DNA from: Periplaneta americana
Taxonomy: Eukaryota > Arthropoda > Insecta > Blattodea > Blattidae
NCBI RefSeq assembly: GCF_040183065.1
Contig: NC_091120.1
Span: forward strand, 186,365,627-186,429,626
DNA length: 64,000 nt
Reading direction: 5' to 3'
Shown here: piece after piece, positions 1 through 11,056 of the stretch
Numbering within the stretch: the first letter of the stretch is position 1
Layout of the letters: each line of letters opens with the position of its first letter
The notes under the pieces: generated by a model
The model's database searches: none
The model's input: the letters and a program-made list of their open reading frames with translations, nothing else
Told to the model about the DNA's origin: nothing
Position numbers and translations under genes: made by a program

Positions 1-633
1 AAGGGCTACAGCTCGAGCCACATCTTCAGGTCGCATCTTGTTTTAAGACAAATGTTACAACCACACTTAAACTCAGAAAATGTGAAAATAAAGAAATAAC
101 GAAAGATAACGATAATGAAGCACAAAATGGTTGAGACAAAATTGTTATAGCTGAGACTCCGAAAGCAAAATTGGAATATTTGGTTGCAATGGCTTGTTTA
201 TAAAACAAAAAACAATCAACAATGTATACACGTCTCCATAACAACAGATGGCTACCATAATATTGTATGAGAAGATAATGTTTTGCAAAATACCAACAAA
301 TATTAAAGTGTCCGGTTTTTTTTGTCCCTGAGTGTATTTAGGTAGGCCCTATATTTTGAGGACCAAAACTTGTGTTGTAAATTTTGGGTTTTAAAGTGTT
401 TCCTATGTTTGTCATACTTTGTCTAAATCTCTCCCATTAATGTAGAAGTCGACACTTCGACATCGGTTTGTATTTTTTTTAATACAGAGATATAAAATGA
501 TCACATTGGCATCAGATATGTGAAATGTACGGAAATATATCCATACATATTAGGGAGAAAATTATAATAAAATTTGCATAAATTGGTCCCAAAATCAACA
601 TTTTCTTTAGCGTGTCAAAATGTCCCTAAACGA
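1..633. other. no recognisable gene
   Basis: AT-rich sequence with short chance reading frames only. I see no splice-flanked exon, RNA gene or known repeat here. Confidence 0.5.
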
Positions 634-647
634 TCCTATGTTGTGTT

Positions 648-936
648 GTTGTTATTGTTTTCTAATGCCAGGCGTTTGAAAATAAAGTCATTTGATCTCT
701 TGCACTCCAATATTTTTCAAAGATATTATCATGGTCAGCCACTGAAGCACAGATTTTGAGGTGTTCCGAATCCATTTCTTGGTTTGAATTGCACAATGGG
801 CAGTTAGGGGACTGATATATTCCAATTCTATGCAGGTGTTTGGCCAAACAATCATGGCCTGTTGCCAATCTAAATGCAGCGACAGACGATTTTCGTGGTA
901 AATCGGGAATTAACTGTGGATTATGATGCAGAGAGT
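648..936 (-). mobile_element. 5'-truncated LINE, 3' end of ORF2
   Basis: On the minus strand this encodes the C-terminal tail of a non-LTR retrotransposon polyprotein. A run around CPLCNSNQEMDSEHL (C-x2-C, then H) is the zinc-knuckle-like end typical of LINE ORF2 after the RNase H region, and the frame stops at the end of FSNAWH. A short AAC/GTT-rich tail lies at about 645-660. The copy is bounded by a perfect 14-bp direct repeat, TCCTATGTTGTGTT, at 634-647 and 937-950, read as a target-site duplication. This is therefore a clean, severely 5'-truncated insertion. The clade (I/R1/jockey-like) is inferred only. Confidence 0.85.
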
Positions 937-1272
937 TCCTATGTTGTGTTTTGCATAGATTACCATCCTGTAACATTGAATATCCCAAATCTGACCCTGA
1001 GCATGTGTTTTTTTAATCATACAAATATTTATTTCAATAATCTTACATGGTATACGCCTATGTAGTTTTTATGCTCTCCTGAAAACGTTACTCCAGTGGG
1101 CTTGGAATGTTTGTGAATTCAGGTCTTTGATTTTAAACGTGACGAATTTTAAGACGGCAGTCTGTGTCCTCATTAACATGTCCGGCTGAACACAAATTAG
1201 AGGCGGCTCGTGGAGTTCAGTTATGACGAGGTCAGTTACGAGAAACCAGCATTTCAAATTGAAATGTTTAGC

Positions 1273-1316
<44 letters not shown>
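1273..1316. repeat. (AAT)n microsatellite
   Basis: About fifteen uninterrupted AAT units. They account for the long isoleucine runs in overlapping reading frames, which are not genes. Confidence 0.97.
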
Positions 1317-1317
<1 letters not shown>

Positions 1318-2590
1318 TTTAAAATGGCTGGGAATGATGGTTGTGACTACATGTAGATGCTTCAGACTAGAGAAAAAAGAACGGACATGCATCGTTCCAC
1401 ATCGCAAAGTTGTTAAACCTGCTGCTCTACTCGGAGCTGAGGGCGTGGTTCGACGTTTTTACATGCTTTCGCAGCCATGCATAGCAGCGACTCTCTTCTC
1501 CCAGTACCTCCGTCCACTTTCAACAGTTCGATTCCTCTTTAAACGGGTTGCCATTGAAATTTATATCATATGAATGTCGTGACCTATACAGGACTCCAGG
1601 AAGTAGTTTTAAAGTAATGGAAAGCAGTGGTGGAGGGAGAGGAGTTGAAACAGCAGAGGAGACTGGATAGAGCTATCAGCCATAAAATATTTTTACATGG
1701 TTATGCTATTTATACAATAGTCTTAAGAGAAATTAAAACTAACGGAAAGATAAACTTGGAGTTGTGAAATTCCATTTGTGGCTGCGAGGTCTAGATCAGA
1801 CCTGCACAAGGTTTGCGCTCTCCGAGCCGGGTCACAGCTCATGAGCGGAATGCAGATATTAGTTGCGCTCTGTATAAGGGTGGACTGGAAGAAGGGGTGA
1901 TCTCGTACAAAATATACACAAAAGGAAGTACTATTACGAGTGGTTATGAAATGAATTCCCGTTCAGTGTTTGCAAAACTATCTTGGACTATTATTAATTA
2001 ATAAAGAAACATTTATCTTACAGAAATAATAGAAATTCTATAGCTACTTAAATGTACAATATCATTTTGTTATATTTCTATTTATCAGTACATCAAAACG
2101 AGGTTTTATGTGTTGGCAGCTGAAAGGAACAGTAGCCTACAGATCGTAATCAAACATCAGTTACAGATGTTCGATGTCTGCCTTTATTAAAGTTGATTAT
2201 AGAAAACAGTTGCTCACAAATATAAATGTTGAGCCAAACATAGCAATCATTTTCACAGCCAGCCTGTGTAGTCGTGGATATTATTGCTAATGTTTAGTCT
2301 TGTAAAACTCAACCAGGCTAGTAGTAGGCCTATTATTCAAACGATCTTTAGCTCTTAGGTCACATTGAAGATCAATAAGTTCGAGCTGTAAATCATTAAA
2401 TGTCATGTTCCGTCTTTTAGATTCCTCCATACTGTACTGTACAGTAGCAGTAGGTAAGCAACGTGAAACAGTTACTGAGAATAGGCCTACACACTGCACT
2501 CCACTAGATAACTGAGTGGTCGTTTCCCTCTCCTCTACCTATAGCAAGTCCATGTCATTCTGACGTATCTTCCTCTCCGTTTCGGCGAGC
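1317..2590. other. no recognisable gene
   Basis: No exon, conserved domain or terminal repeat was found. Short ORFs here lack any family resemblance. Confidence 0.4.
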
Positions 2591-2639
2591 GGTAAACACG
2601 GCTCTCCCGCTCCGAAGGAGCGCGCGCGCTTGTTGAGCG

Positions 2640-2785
2640 CTGTTTGTGCAAGTATGGTCTAGACACTCAGCGTGTCACGCGGGTAGTCGGGTTCGAGTCC
2701 CAGTCAGACCTTAAAAAGTCATAGTGTTACTAGAGACAGAATCTCAGTTGGGTTTTCTCAGGGTCCTCTCGTTTCCCTATTATAG
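2640..2785 (+). repeat. possible tRNA-derived SINE fragment
   Basis: A pol III B-box-like GGGTTCGAGTCCC (2688-2700) lies at the end of a tRNA-like stretch, followed by a SINE-style body containing TTGGGTTTTCTCAGGGTCC. No target-site duplication was identified, so this is a weak call. A decayed tRNA pseudogene is the alternative. Confidence 0.4.
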
Positions 2786-3059
2786 ATATACAATAACATC
2801 GCTATTGAATGTCAGTCAATAAAATATAATACTGAGTTAGTAAATTAAATTTTTAATTCAAGGAGCAATGGAATTGGATTTTGGGTGAAAATCTAGATTT
2901 TTTTATTTTTCCAGTATACGATCGAAAAGTAACACACAACAATTGTTTTACGGAATACTATTTTGGTTAGGACGTTCAAAGATGGCAGATAGTTAGTTTG
3001 AATTTTGCACTACAGACAGCAATGGCGCAATCAGTTATCACCCTGGCGTAACGAGCGGT

Positions 3060-3400
3060 AACTACCGAATAAAGATAGCGTGTGTGCTAGCATCGTCTAC
3101 TTGTGTAGTCCGTGTTTTGTGGGCAAAACGAAAAAGTCCGAGTGAAATCCACAGGGAAATGTTGAAGGTGTATGGTGCTGATTGTCTGGACAGTAACAAC
3201 ATCTCCAGGTAGTGCATATTCTTCGAAGAGGGACACCGACGAAGCACGTTCCGGCCGAACAGTGACCGCTGCAACACCACCCAATGTCAGAGGCATTGAG
3301 GCGGCAACCATCCGCCCTACAGTTCAGACCTCGCATCGTCGGACCAATGAAGAAATTCCTATGAGGCCAACGCTTCGGTTCAGATGAAGAAGTGAAATAA
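3060..3400 (+). pseudogene. mariner/SETMAR-like transposase N-terminal remnant
   Basis: From about 3090 one frame reads like the helix-turn-helix N-terminus of mariner-type (HTH_48) transposases: a VLWAKRKSPSEIHREMLKVY stretch followed by NNIS-R-stop. The usual W codon has become TAG. A second frame near 3222 continues with a DTDEARSGRTVTAATPPNV-like DEDRPGRP-equivalent segment, so at least one frameshift is present. No catalytic DDE region follows, because a different element starts at 3426. It is non-functional. The family is inferred from motif order only. Confidence 0.6.
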
Positions 3401-3532
3401 CCTCTTGTGGCATTACTTACAATAACAGGGTTATTCAAAAAGAAAGAGCAGATTTCAAATATTTATTTTAAACAAACTATAAACAGTAGAACCACTTGCC
3501 GCACACCATTGGATAGAGAAAGGTTTAAAGTT

Positions 3533-3865
3533 TTATAGTCCATGAGATTGCAAGCATTCAACATGCGCATCATGTGTTGCGCGACAAACATCAAAACGGT
3601 GGTTCATTTCTTGCCACACAAGAATCAACTGGTGCCTAGTTATGGAATTCACAGCTTCAACAATTCGATATCGTAGATCTTGAAGCGAAGCAGGGAGGTG
3701 TGGTACAAACACCCTGTCTTTCATGTACCCCACAGATAAAAATCACAGGGGGTAAGGTCGGGGGATCTGGGGGGCCACACAGATGAACACGATCTTCTCC
3801 ACCTCTTCCAATCCAACGCCTCGGAATGGTGTTGTTCGGATAATGCTCCACTAAAAAAAAAGTTC
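3533..3865 (-). pseudogene. DUF4817-type transposase, C-terminal fragment
   Basis: The minus-strand reading contains the family's late motif: RWIGRGGED..., a SPDLTP-CDFYLWG-like segment (here PDPPTLPPVIFICG, one frame off), then GYMKDRVFVPHLPASLQDLR, RIVEAVNSIT and RFDVCRATHDAHVE before the stop. The DDE-family transposases of this group end in this way. At least one frameshift separates the WIG and GYMKD portions, and the N-terminal and catalytic parts are missing. It sits directly inside the left terminal inverted repeat at 3426. Confidence 0.75.
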
Positions 3866-4009
3866 ATGCACTTTCTTTACGGCGCAAAAAACATTCACCT
3901 TCGGTGAGTTCTTGCATGTTCGACGACTACGCAAGGATTTTCAGTCCCTTAAATTCGGACTGGCGAGTAACTGCAGCGGACAGGTCGTAGCTGTTTCCGC
4001 TTTGCTTAT

Positions 4010-4985
4010 GGCTTTAGGATCGAGTATCGCGTGTAATCAAACGTTAAAAAAAATTGCATGTCGGAATTGCAAGTGAGCAGAGATGAGGCTACAGGATCCG
4101 TGAAGCAATTAAGGCAACATCTTCGGTACCGTGAATTTAAAACCTGGTGTGCATACCCGCAGAAAGGAAAAGGAGTTGTATTGTTTGAATAAGTACCTGC
4201 AGCCAACTCGTGGATCATCAAGCATGACGGATTATCAAGTTCTGAGTGGAGAGAAATGCTAAAAATGACTACGATGGTGGCACCAGTACGTTCTCTCCCT
4301 GGTCGCTCTACAGGCACAACCCACTGTAGGCACTGCAGTGAGTATGAAACTTTACCACACGTGCTTGGGAGTTACCCACAGGGAGAAGTACTCAGAATAA
4401 AACGTCACAACATCATACGTTCTATGATCGCAGATGCACTTCGATCCAAAAATCTAGACGTTCACGAGGAAGTTCATTGTATTGCTGATGATGGAAGCAA
4501 TCGTAGGATCGATATCATAGCTATAAATAGGAATAAACAGACAGCCGAAATAATTGATCCTACCATCAGATTTGAAATCTCAGTCACTCAACCATCTGAA
4601 GTGAACGAAGAGAAAAAGAAAATCTACGAGCCCACGATTCAGTACCTATCGGCGAAATACAACATTGAAAAAATCACAGTTACCGGTCTCTTCTTCGGAG
4701 CGAGAGGCACCATCCCGAAAGCCTTTGTAAAGTGGAGGGAAAAATACAAGCTGACGAGAGGTCTTCAAGATGCCATCGTCACCACCATAATAAAATTTTT
4801 TGTAGCGATATTTCGTCAGCATCTTTATGGCATACATTCAATTTAAATTACACTTGGTTCTATTTTTTTTCTTACGTCTTATTCACTTTCGTCTGAAACC
4901 TGTTTATATAATTTTTCATTTTAAATTTTATTGTGAGCTATTCTGTGCCGCAGGGCAAACCCAAAATATTGGGTCAGACTACTAA
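4010..4985 (+). mobile_element. R2-like retrotransposon 3' portion with RLE endonuclease
   Basis: The open frame 4256-4846 extends upstream in decayed form to about 4130 and matches the end of R2/R4-group LINE proteins. It contains a zinc knuckle (C-x2-C at CRHC, then H in LPHVLG), the KRHNIIRS block, and the restriction-like endonuclease core RRIDIIAI...AEIIDPTIRFE with its acidic residues. The last knuckle cysteine is absent (LGSYP where LGSCP is usual), suggesting the protein was already degenerating. The reverse transcriptase is gone through 5' truncation. About 130 bp of 3' UTR follow. It lies inside the DUF4817-type transposon. Confidence 0.8.
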
Positions 4986-5160
4986 ATTAAAATTAAATTA
5001 CTTCGTTTAAAATAAATATTTGAAATCTACTCTTTCTTTTAGAATAGCCCTGTATAAAATTTATAAAAATATTCACAATATAGTTTTTAACAGCAGAGCC
5101 TCAAAATGTTATTGTACTTATATCCCTGATATCTGATATCTATTTCTTTATTTTCTGCAG

Positions 5161-5205
5161 TTGGAGGAGAGTACTTCTCAAGAATCTGCGCCTTTTGATG
5201 AGAGC
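5161..5205 (+). CDS. gene A, internal exon (15 codons), unrecognised protein
   Basis: A 45-nt exon preceded by a pyrimidine-rich tract and AG (TTTTATTTTCTGCAG) and followed by GTAAGTAA, a near-consensus donor. It reads LEESTSQESAPFDES in phase 0 and joins in frame to the exon at 7949. Together with that exon and the one at 16932 it forms a 143-codon continuous C-terminal segment. The peptide is acidic and serine-rich, hence likely disordered. No domain was recognised. Upstream exons must exist but none was found in 1-5160. Support is splice sites plus phase agreement, not homology. Confidence 0.65.
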
Positions 5206-6412
5206 GTAAGTAAACACATTTGTACACTTTACTCATATTTACTGAATTATTCAAACTCGATGTTAGTTGTTTATGTTTTCATGGCGCTATTATCGACATA
5301 AATATGCGGAAGGGATTGGAACCTAACAATATGGAAAAGCCATCTTGGTGGCTCACGTTTAGCATTTCAGGCTGTCATGTAGACAAGCCTGAATATAATC
5401 TCCGGTTGCAACGAACATAATCTTTATCATGATCGGAGCGGGAGCTCGAGGGTTATTTCCTCGGGTTTCTCCCGACCCCTCATTATTCTACAGGCCTAGT
5501 TCCAATTCTCATTATTATTTGCGGTTAGAAAATACGCCATCTTTCCTTACGTATTGACTGGCGCTGGCAAATTGTACATGACAGGATGGCAGTGGTGGTT
5601 GTCTTAGACGACACTGAGTTCTCAGACGAAAGCCCGTCCCCTGGCGGGTCTCGATGAGCAGATATCTGAGGAACGGAAGCCCAATACCAGGGAATATTAC
5701 ACTGTGTCCCAAAAGTAAAGCTGCGGTTTGTTTACGGCGATCATAGCCGGGTACACATCGCTGGCGATTGTCACCTCGAGTTGATAGCAGTTAAAATGAA
5801 TGCGCACAGTTTCTTTACAGCGATGATCGCCAACGTAGATCGTTGGACGCGACATAGATCGCTGGAGGTTGCCTCTGAAGCAAATTCAGGTCGCATATCG
5901 CCGCATACATGTTCAATAATCGATATTTAGAGAAGGCCATGTAGCTTTACCTGCAGACTTTACTAAAGGCTTTACCAATAACCAAAAATGTATTTAAAAA
6001 TAGACTTAAGGACTTTACTAATAGACGGTAGTATATTATACACACTACTTAAAGGGTGTAATTGATATCTTGTTATTTGAAGTGTTCTATCAGTGAGGAA
6101 GTGTGTTGTGTCAGTGAAGTGTGTAGTGTCAGTGAAGTCTATTGTGTAAGTGAAGTGTGTTGGTGTCAGTGAAGTGGCCGTGCAAAGTATTTGAACAGTG
6201 AAATGGTTAGAAGTGTTAGTGAAATCAGGATAGAATCAGTGCAGTGAGTGAGTTGACAGCGAAATAAGTGTAGTGCCGAAAGGTACATGTGCAGGTATGA
6301 ACCTGTCACACTCGTGGGTTTTAGTTCGAGCTTAGGGTTAAGATGCAAATTAGACTTACTTTAAATGTTATTTTAAGTGACCATGCTTCATTTTAATTTA
6401 AGATGCTCCTTG

Positions 6413-6414
<2 letters not shown>

Positions 6415-6466
<52 letters not shown>
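6415..6466. repeat. (ATT)n microsatellite in LINE 3' UTR
   Basis: A pure ATT tract of about 17 units inside the CR1-like 3' UTR. Other copies of the family carry the same tract at the equivalent place. Confidence 0.95.
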
Positions 6467-6475
<9 letters not shown>

Positions 6476-6562
6476 TTTATTAGTTGTGTTTATTATTAAT
6501 TGTCATTATTGAGTGTAATTAGTTACCACTGCCACCGGGCATATACCCATTTGCAGTGTGAA

Positions 6563-6594
6563 TAAATACATACATACATACATACATACATACA

Positions 6595-6626
<32 letters not shown>
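6563..6626. repeat. (CATA)n tail
   Basis: About sixteen CATA units directly at the LINE's 3' terminus, consistent with a target-primed repetitive tail. Confidence 0.95.
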
Positions 6627-6627
<1 letters not shown>

Positions 6628-7210
6628 TAATCGAGTAATGACAGCAAAACAAATTAAAATTGACAGCGATGTAGGCCTACGCTGATAAAGAAACCACTTC
6701 CTGACGATCATCGCTAGCTTTTATAATCGCCGGAGATATGCGTCCGGCGATGATCGCCGTAAACAAACCGTAGCTTCAAGGTGTGATTTCAGAGGATTAT
6801 ATTTTTTGAATGAATAGACGTAGAAATGTAATATTGGTGCCAGATGAAAATAAAACTCTCAAAAGTTTTTCGTCTGTAAGTTTGACACACTGAAGGAAAC
6901 AGAAGACGGAAACAAATGCAAGAATTTTTATTGTTGCAATTAATTATACAAGATGGATGTCCAAAGAAAAGTGCAATATGTTTTGTGGCTGGCAAAATTT
7001 GGATCTGTGACTCGTGTACGACGTGAATTTCGTCGCCTATTCAGCGGAAAATCACCACACGAGAATAACATTCGTAATCGGGATAGATTGTTAAAAGAGA
7101 CCGGAAGCCTACAGTTCATAGAGCTTTAAAACAACGTCTTCACCTGACTCCTTATAAACTTCAAAACTTCAGTTCTTATATGCATTTCAATCAGATGATT
7201 ATCACAAAAG

Positions 7211-7750
7211 GAACCCAGCGGTCCCGGGTTCGATTTCCGGTCAGGACGAGTTGCCTGGATGAGGTTTTCTCGGAGTCTTTCCCTCACTCTTATGGATGGA
7301 TATCAGGTAACTTTATCAGGCGGTTGGAACCCCACTCATCTTCGCCACTTCCTTTCCTCCCCCATCATCTCTTCCTCATCATCCCGTTTATGCTTTTTGA
7401 GATCACTCCACAGGCGGCTTCCCGAAGCTATTGGCTCTCTCGATCGGCCTCCGTGGAATGTAGTTAAGCGACGTTGGATGGCTTCTGCAACGAGCACCCG
7501 AAGCGGACCTACTCGGGGGAGGAGTTTCGCCTCGGACCGACAGGGGGGCCTTGGGGGAAGTTGCCGAAGCAGAAATAGTTTATGGATTCTGTTGGCTGTA
7601 GGGATCGGTCGTTAGGGAGTCATGTGGTTGGGTTGGTGCGCGTAGGAGATCTATGGCACGGAACTCATTCCATATCGAGGGTTAGCGCAATAGATCTCAA
7701 CAGGTCGCAGTGCTGGGCCATCTGTGCCCCCCTCAGTTAAATTCCATTCC
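7211..7750 (+). repeat. tRNA-derived SINE with 10-bp TSD
   Basis: The B-box GGTTCGATTTCC (about 7227-7238) marks a 5'-truncated tRNA-like head. A 500-bp body follows, ending in GAGGGTTAGCGCAATAGATC and a TTAAATTCCATTCC tail. Perfect direct repeats ATCACAAAAG flank it at 7201-7210 and 7751-7760. A relative sharing the tail lies at about 27280-27560. Overlapping long frames (7180-7615) are not genes. Confidence 0.88.
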
Positions 7751-7948
7751 ATCACAAAAGATATGGGTTTGCTCGATTGTCAATTGGATTGTTGTCATGG
7801 AATAAGGAAGCGATTATGAAGTAGTTAACGAGAAGGCTCCATTTTGTTGAATTCAAATGTGTGGAGTGTGAAGATGGAAATGAAAAGAAATATAAAAATT
7901 TTAAATCCCAAATATCATTATAATTTACAATAACTCGTTTGATTGCAG

Positions 7949-8085
7949 GACCGCTCGAGTGACCAGAGCTTCGGGGCGGAGTGCTTGTCCATGATAGCAC
8001 AGGATGGATCCGTCGAAGGTCAGGACGTCCTGGAGGAATCTAGGAAGTGGAGAGAGAGAAACGCAACGTTTCGCTCCGAGAACAG
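7949..8085 (+). CDS. gene A, internal exon (45 codons plus 2 nt)
   Basis: Flanked by GATTGCAG and GTAGG. It reads DRSSDQSFGAECLSM, then IAQDGSVEGQDVL, EESRKWRERN and ATFRSEN, leaving AG as the first two bases of an arginine codon completed by A at 16932. The C-terminal half is charged and helix-prone. Phase agrees on both sides, with the 5161 exon (phase 0) and the 16932 exon (phase 2). Codon use is GC-richer than the surrounding intron, as expected for real coding sequence. No known family was recognised. Confidence 0.72.
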
Positions 8086-8136
8086 GTAGGATCCGCGTCA
8101 CTGGACAGATACAGGCCGATCAGATCACTCAGCAGT

Positions 8137-9966
8137 GGCCGTGTGCACCATTCTCGATCATCTAGCCCGTTTATCAGCAATCACGGAAACATGGTTAATT
8201 CTTGACAGTGATCAAGCTACAGATACGATGCACCGACATTTTCCCTCGATCAACTCAGTACCATCAGCTGACGGTACGCTCGCTTGAGAAGAATCGTCTG
8301 AGCGCTAGGTTACCGCGTATAAAACAGCGAACGAACGCACTCTATCAATTATCGCTTCGTTTTTGTTTGTCGGAATGTTTCAAACATCCTCGCAGATTTC
8401 AGTGCCAATAATTTATTTGGGAAAATTTCAGTATACGGATACCTCGCTAACAATTGTTTTAAATTTAAAAAAAAGCAATTCGTCTGTATACTGTAAGTCG
8501 AATACGCATCATCATGCATACGAAAAGGAAGTTTGTGCGAGATCGTGCGTATTTGCTTGGTTTCCGCACAAAACCAATCCGCGGAAAGTCTATAATTCCA
8601 CATTCAGTATTCCCAACCTAACACACATAACAATTTTCCTCTTCTTACCGCTTAAGTGACATATTGATTTTACTGCTTTAGGCTTTTAACATATTATTTT
8701 TAGAGACTTTCAATATAGTAATAATTATAAATTGGAAACTTACCACTGCAATTTCACCTAAATTGCACTGTTAATTATTGTTTTTAAATATTTGCAAAAA
8801 TGTTGTTAAAATATTAAAATGAAAAATAAATCATTACATAACCTTGCAGTTTGTTTTAAGTTCGCATATATAGACTGGGGGGAAAAAAAGACAGACGTAT
8901 ATCACGGCCTGCTGGAGTATAGTAAACACAGAAAACATTTTAAAGCAACAATGTTGAAGATATATATATATATTTTTTTTTTGCAAATTTGCCGTCATTG
9001 AAAGAAACCAAGATGGAGATTTCATTGCTACCAATTATAAATTCCTCTTTCAGGTATGTAATAAACGATCTTCGCACAAAATAATGTACGATACACGAGC
9101 GGTATGTTTTCTTTCAATTCTCGGAAATTAAAAAAAGCTCAACTATGTTTCGCTTTTTCAAACTTTTCCTCGAAAATGAAAACTTCAATTTACCGCTCTT
9201 GTAACGCATATTACTAGTTTAGTGCCAATTTATTTTGTGTGCACAAGGTTGGAATTTTGGAGTAAGAGGGAAAGGAAAGTATCCTTGTTCTGAAATTTAT
9301 CCATTTATTTTGTGTTCACAAGGTTGGAATTTTGGAATAGGAGGGAAAGGAAGGTATCCGTGTAATTTCTCTTAATTCAAGCATAAATAGTCTAATTACC
9401 CAAAACGTCATGTAGGTCCTAATAGTTTCAAACGGCAAATCTATAGCTAATAAGTGATAATCTCGCATTTTACAAAATGGTCATTTAATTTTACTATATT
9501 ATTACCGGCATGGAATAACTACTTTATTATTATGTTAACAAAATTGGACAATTAGGCCTAAATAATATTTTGTCCTCAAGTAAAGTCCCTATCTTCCAAA
9601 GCAGAAACATACATAAAACATTAGTCTATTTTGAGAAAAAAAAACATTTTTATTATTCATCTACAAACTTACTCTTTCTACAATAACACCAATTGTCTTA
9701 TTTCCGCAGTGATTTGCGTGTTCAAGATACATCATTTCATCCTTAATTCCATCAAGCATGTCAAATCGTGCCACCATTTTGGTTTTCTCGACTTTACCAT
9801 GTTCAATTCAAGATAATCGATCCCACACTCGTGATCAAATTTGATCATCATCAACTCGCTTGTTTAACTTTGATCGAGATTGATACTCCGCAAATTGGCG
9901 TTGAAGATGATCAAGTGCCGACTTAACCATGGTCAAATTTTAATCGAGAATGGTGCACACGGGCAC
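8137..9966. mobile_element. TIR DNA transposon, non-autonomous
   Basis: The left end GGCCGTGTGCACCATTCTCG is mirrored by CGAGAATGGTGCACACGGGC at the right end. Subterminal GATCAA/TTGATC motifs are enriched near both ends (8155-8230; 9830-9950), as in elements whose transposase binds repeated subterminal sites. There is no recognisable transposase. A 75-bp internal duplication lies at 9231-9380. The target-site duplication is unclear. Confidence 0.7.
9231..9380 (+). repeat. two-unit 75-bp tandem duplication
   Basis: TATTTTGTGTGCACAAGGTT and following at 9231 recurs with few changes at 9306 (TATTTTGTGTTCACAAGGTT). Both are followed by a GGAATTTTGGA-containing block. Confidence 0.85.
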
Positions 9967-10082
9967 AGGTCTAGTTAACACTGCTTCTGTATTGCATTAA
10001 GAGCGGCAGTAGACTAGTTTTAATGTCCGTTTTTGGCGAAGATCTGGATTCATAATGTTGACAAGTAACTCCATCTGTTAGC

Positions 10083-11056
10083 ACAACCATGAAGCACTAA
10101 TAGATGCTTTAGAGTTAACAACGACCAAGGGATACAACATGAAAACTTATACACCTGCGATATTCCTCGATATTTCAAAAGCTTACGACACAGTGCGGCA
10201 CACAGGTCTTATATATAAATTAATGAAGAGTGACCTACCCGATGTTTGTTAAGTTCATTGCATCCTTTCTAAGCAGACGGAAGTTTCAAATCAAAGAAGG
10301 AGCAGCTTTATCTTCTGTCCATGAAGTAAAGGCTGGTCTCCCTCAAGGATCGGTCTTGGGCCTACACTTTACAACATTTATACAGCTGATATTCCTACCC
10401 ACCCAGAAACTAACATCGCGCAATTTGCCGACGTTACTGCAGTCTTCATAACTCATCAGAATCCCTTGTATGCAGCCTGAACCCTGCAAGTTCACATTTC
10501 TCTCTTGGAAAACTGGTTTCAAAAATGGCGCCTGACCTTAAATGCTGATAAAACACAGGCTATCTGTTTCACGAAGTGCACGATGAAAAGAATCCCTAAA
10601 CTTACCATATGCGATAAAGAGCTGGAGTATCAACCAACTGTCAAATATCTTGGCGTAACTCTGGACCAGAGGTTGTCCTGGCATCAGCATCTCCATCAGA
10701 TTAAAGGAAAAGCCATTGGACGCATAGTGCACATATTTCCGATATTAAATTCAGGTGCCATAGGCATTAAACGGAAATTGCATCTCTATAAGGCTTTGGT
10801 ACTGCCAATTGTAACATATGCTGCACCTTCCTGGGGCTATATGAACAGCATTGCTTATAAACCACTACAGATTGCACAAAACAAGGCTCTTAGACTGATC
10901 CATGGGCCTGACTGGTTTATTAGAACATCTCAGATACATGAAGATCTCAATATGCCATATATACAGGAAGTTCTTGTCAAAATTATAAGGAAGTTCTACA
11001 GTCGACTTCAAAGAAGCCCAAATTGTTTCATTAAAGAACTGGAGACTATAATGTAG
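10083..11056 (+). pseudogene. jockey-clade LINE reverse transcriptase, broken
   Basis: Pieces in shifting frames follow the jockey RT order. PAIFLDISKAYDTV (10165-10200) is RT block A with its catalytic aspartate. KAGLPQGSVLG (10330) is the GxPQG block. A damaged ADD region lies near 10430, where an AQFADDVT-like stretch is out of frame. An intact 183-codon frame (10505-11056) follows, with WRLTLNADKTQ, VKYLGVTLDQRLSWHQHL and the ALRLIHGPDWFIR block. There are at least two frameshifts, so it is non-functional. The 5' half of the element is missing. Confidence 0.85.

Larger units (their letters stand above)
3426..5052 (-). mobile_element. DUF4817-type DNA transposon with terminal inverted repeats
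   Basis: The left end (CAGGGTTATTC, then AAGAAAGAGCAGATTTCAA and onward to about 3470) is the inverse complement, with few changes, of 4993-5052 on the right, giving TIRs of about 50-60 bp. TA flanks the right end only. The minus strand carries the C-terminus of the transposase, but the interior is largely replaced by an R2-like retrotransposon piece on the plus strand. The element lies immediately upstream of the first detected exon of gene A. It is an inactive relic. Confidence 0.8.
5945..6626 (+). mobile_element. CR1-like LINE, 3' end only
   Basis: It begins with the last codons of the ORF (a TKNVFKNRLKDFTNRR-like ending near 5980-6030). It continues through a 3' UTR made of degenerate repeats of GTGTCAGTGAAGTGTGTT, an (ATT)n tract at 6415-6466, and the family's terminal block CCACTGCCACCGGGCATATA, ending in AATAAATACATACATA. 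The same tail occurs at 28056-29030, 34492-35893 and 46263-47085. Confidence 0.8.
5718..6776. mobile_element. TIR DNA element (MITE-like) hosting a LINE tail
   Basis: The ends match as inverted repeats: AAGCTGCGGTTTGTTTACGG plus CGATCAT on the left, and its inverse complement ending AAACCGTAGCTT on the right (6745-6776). Further ERE-like GATCGCC motifs recur subterminally. There is no transposase. Much of the interior is a CR1-like LINE 3' end (about 5945-6626). The superfamily is undetermined. Confidence 0.75.
5206..7948 (+). other. gene A intron with TIR element and SINE
   Basis: The 2.7 kb intron between the first two detected exons of gene A contains a TIR element with a nested LINE tail (5718-6776) and a SINE (7211-7750). 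The rest (5206-5717, 6777-7200) holds nothing recognisable. Confidence 0.6.

Noticed and set aside
1223-1573. Overlapping 112-116 codon frames with isoleucine runs
   Set aside because: They are translations of the (AAT)n tract and unrelated flanks, with no family resemblance.
7259-7615. 118-codon frame rich in Ser/Arg
   Set aside because: It lies wholly inside a SINE bounded by a perfect 10-bp duplication.
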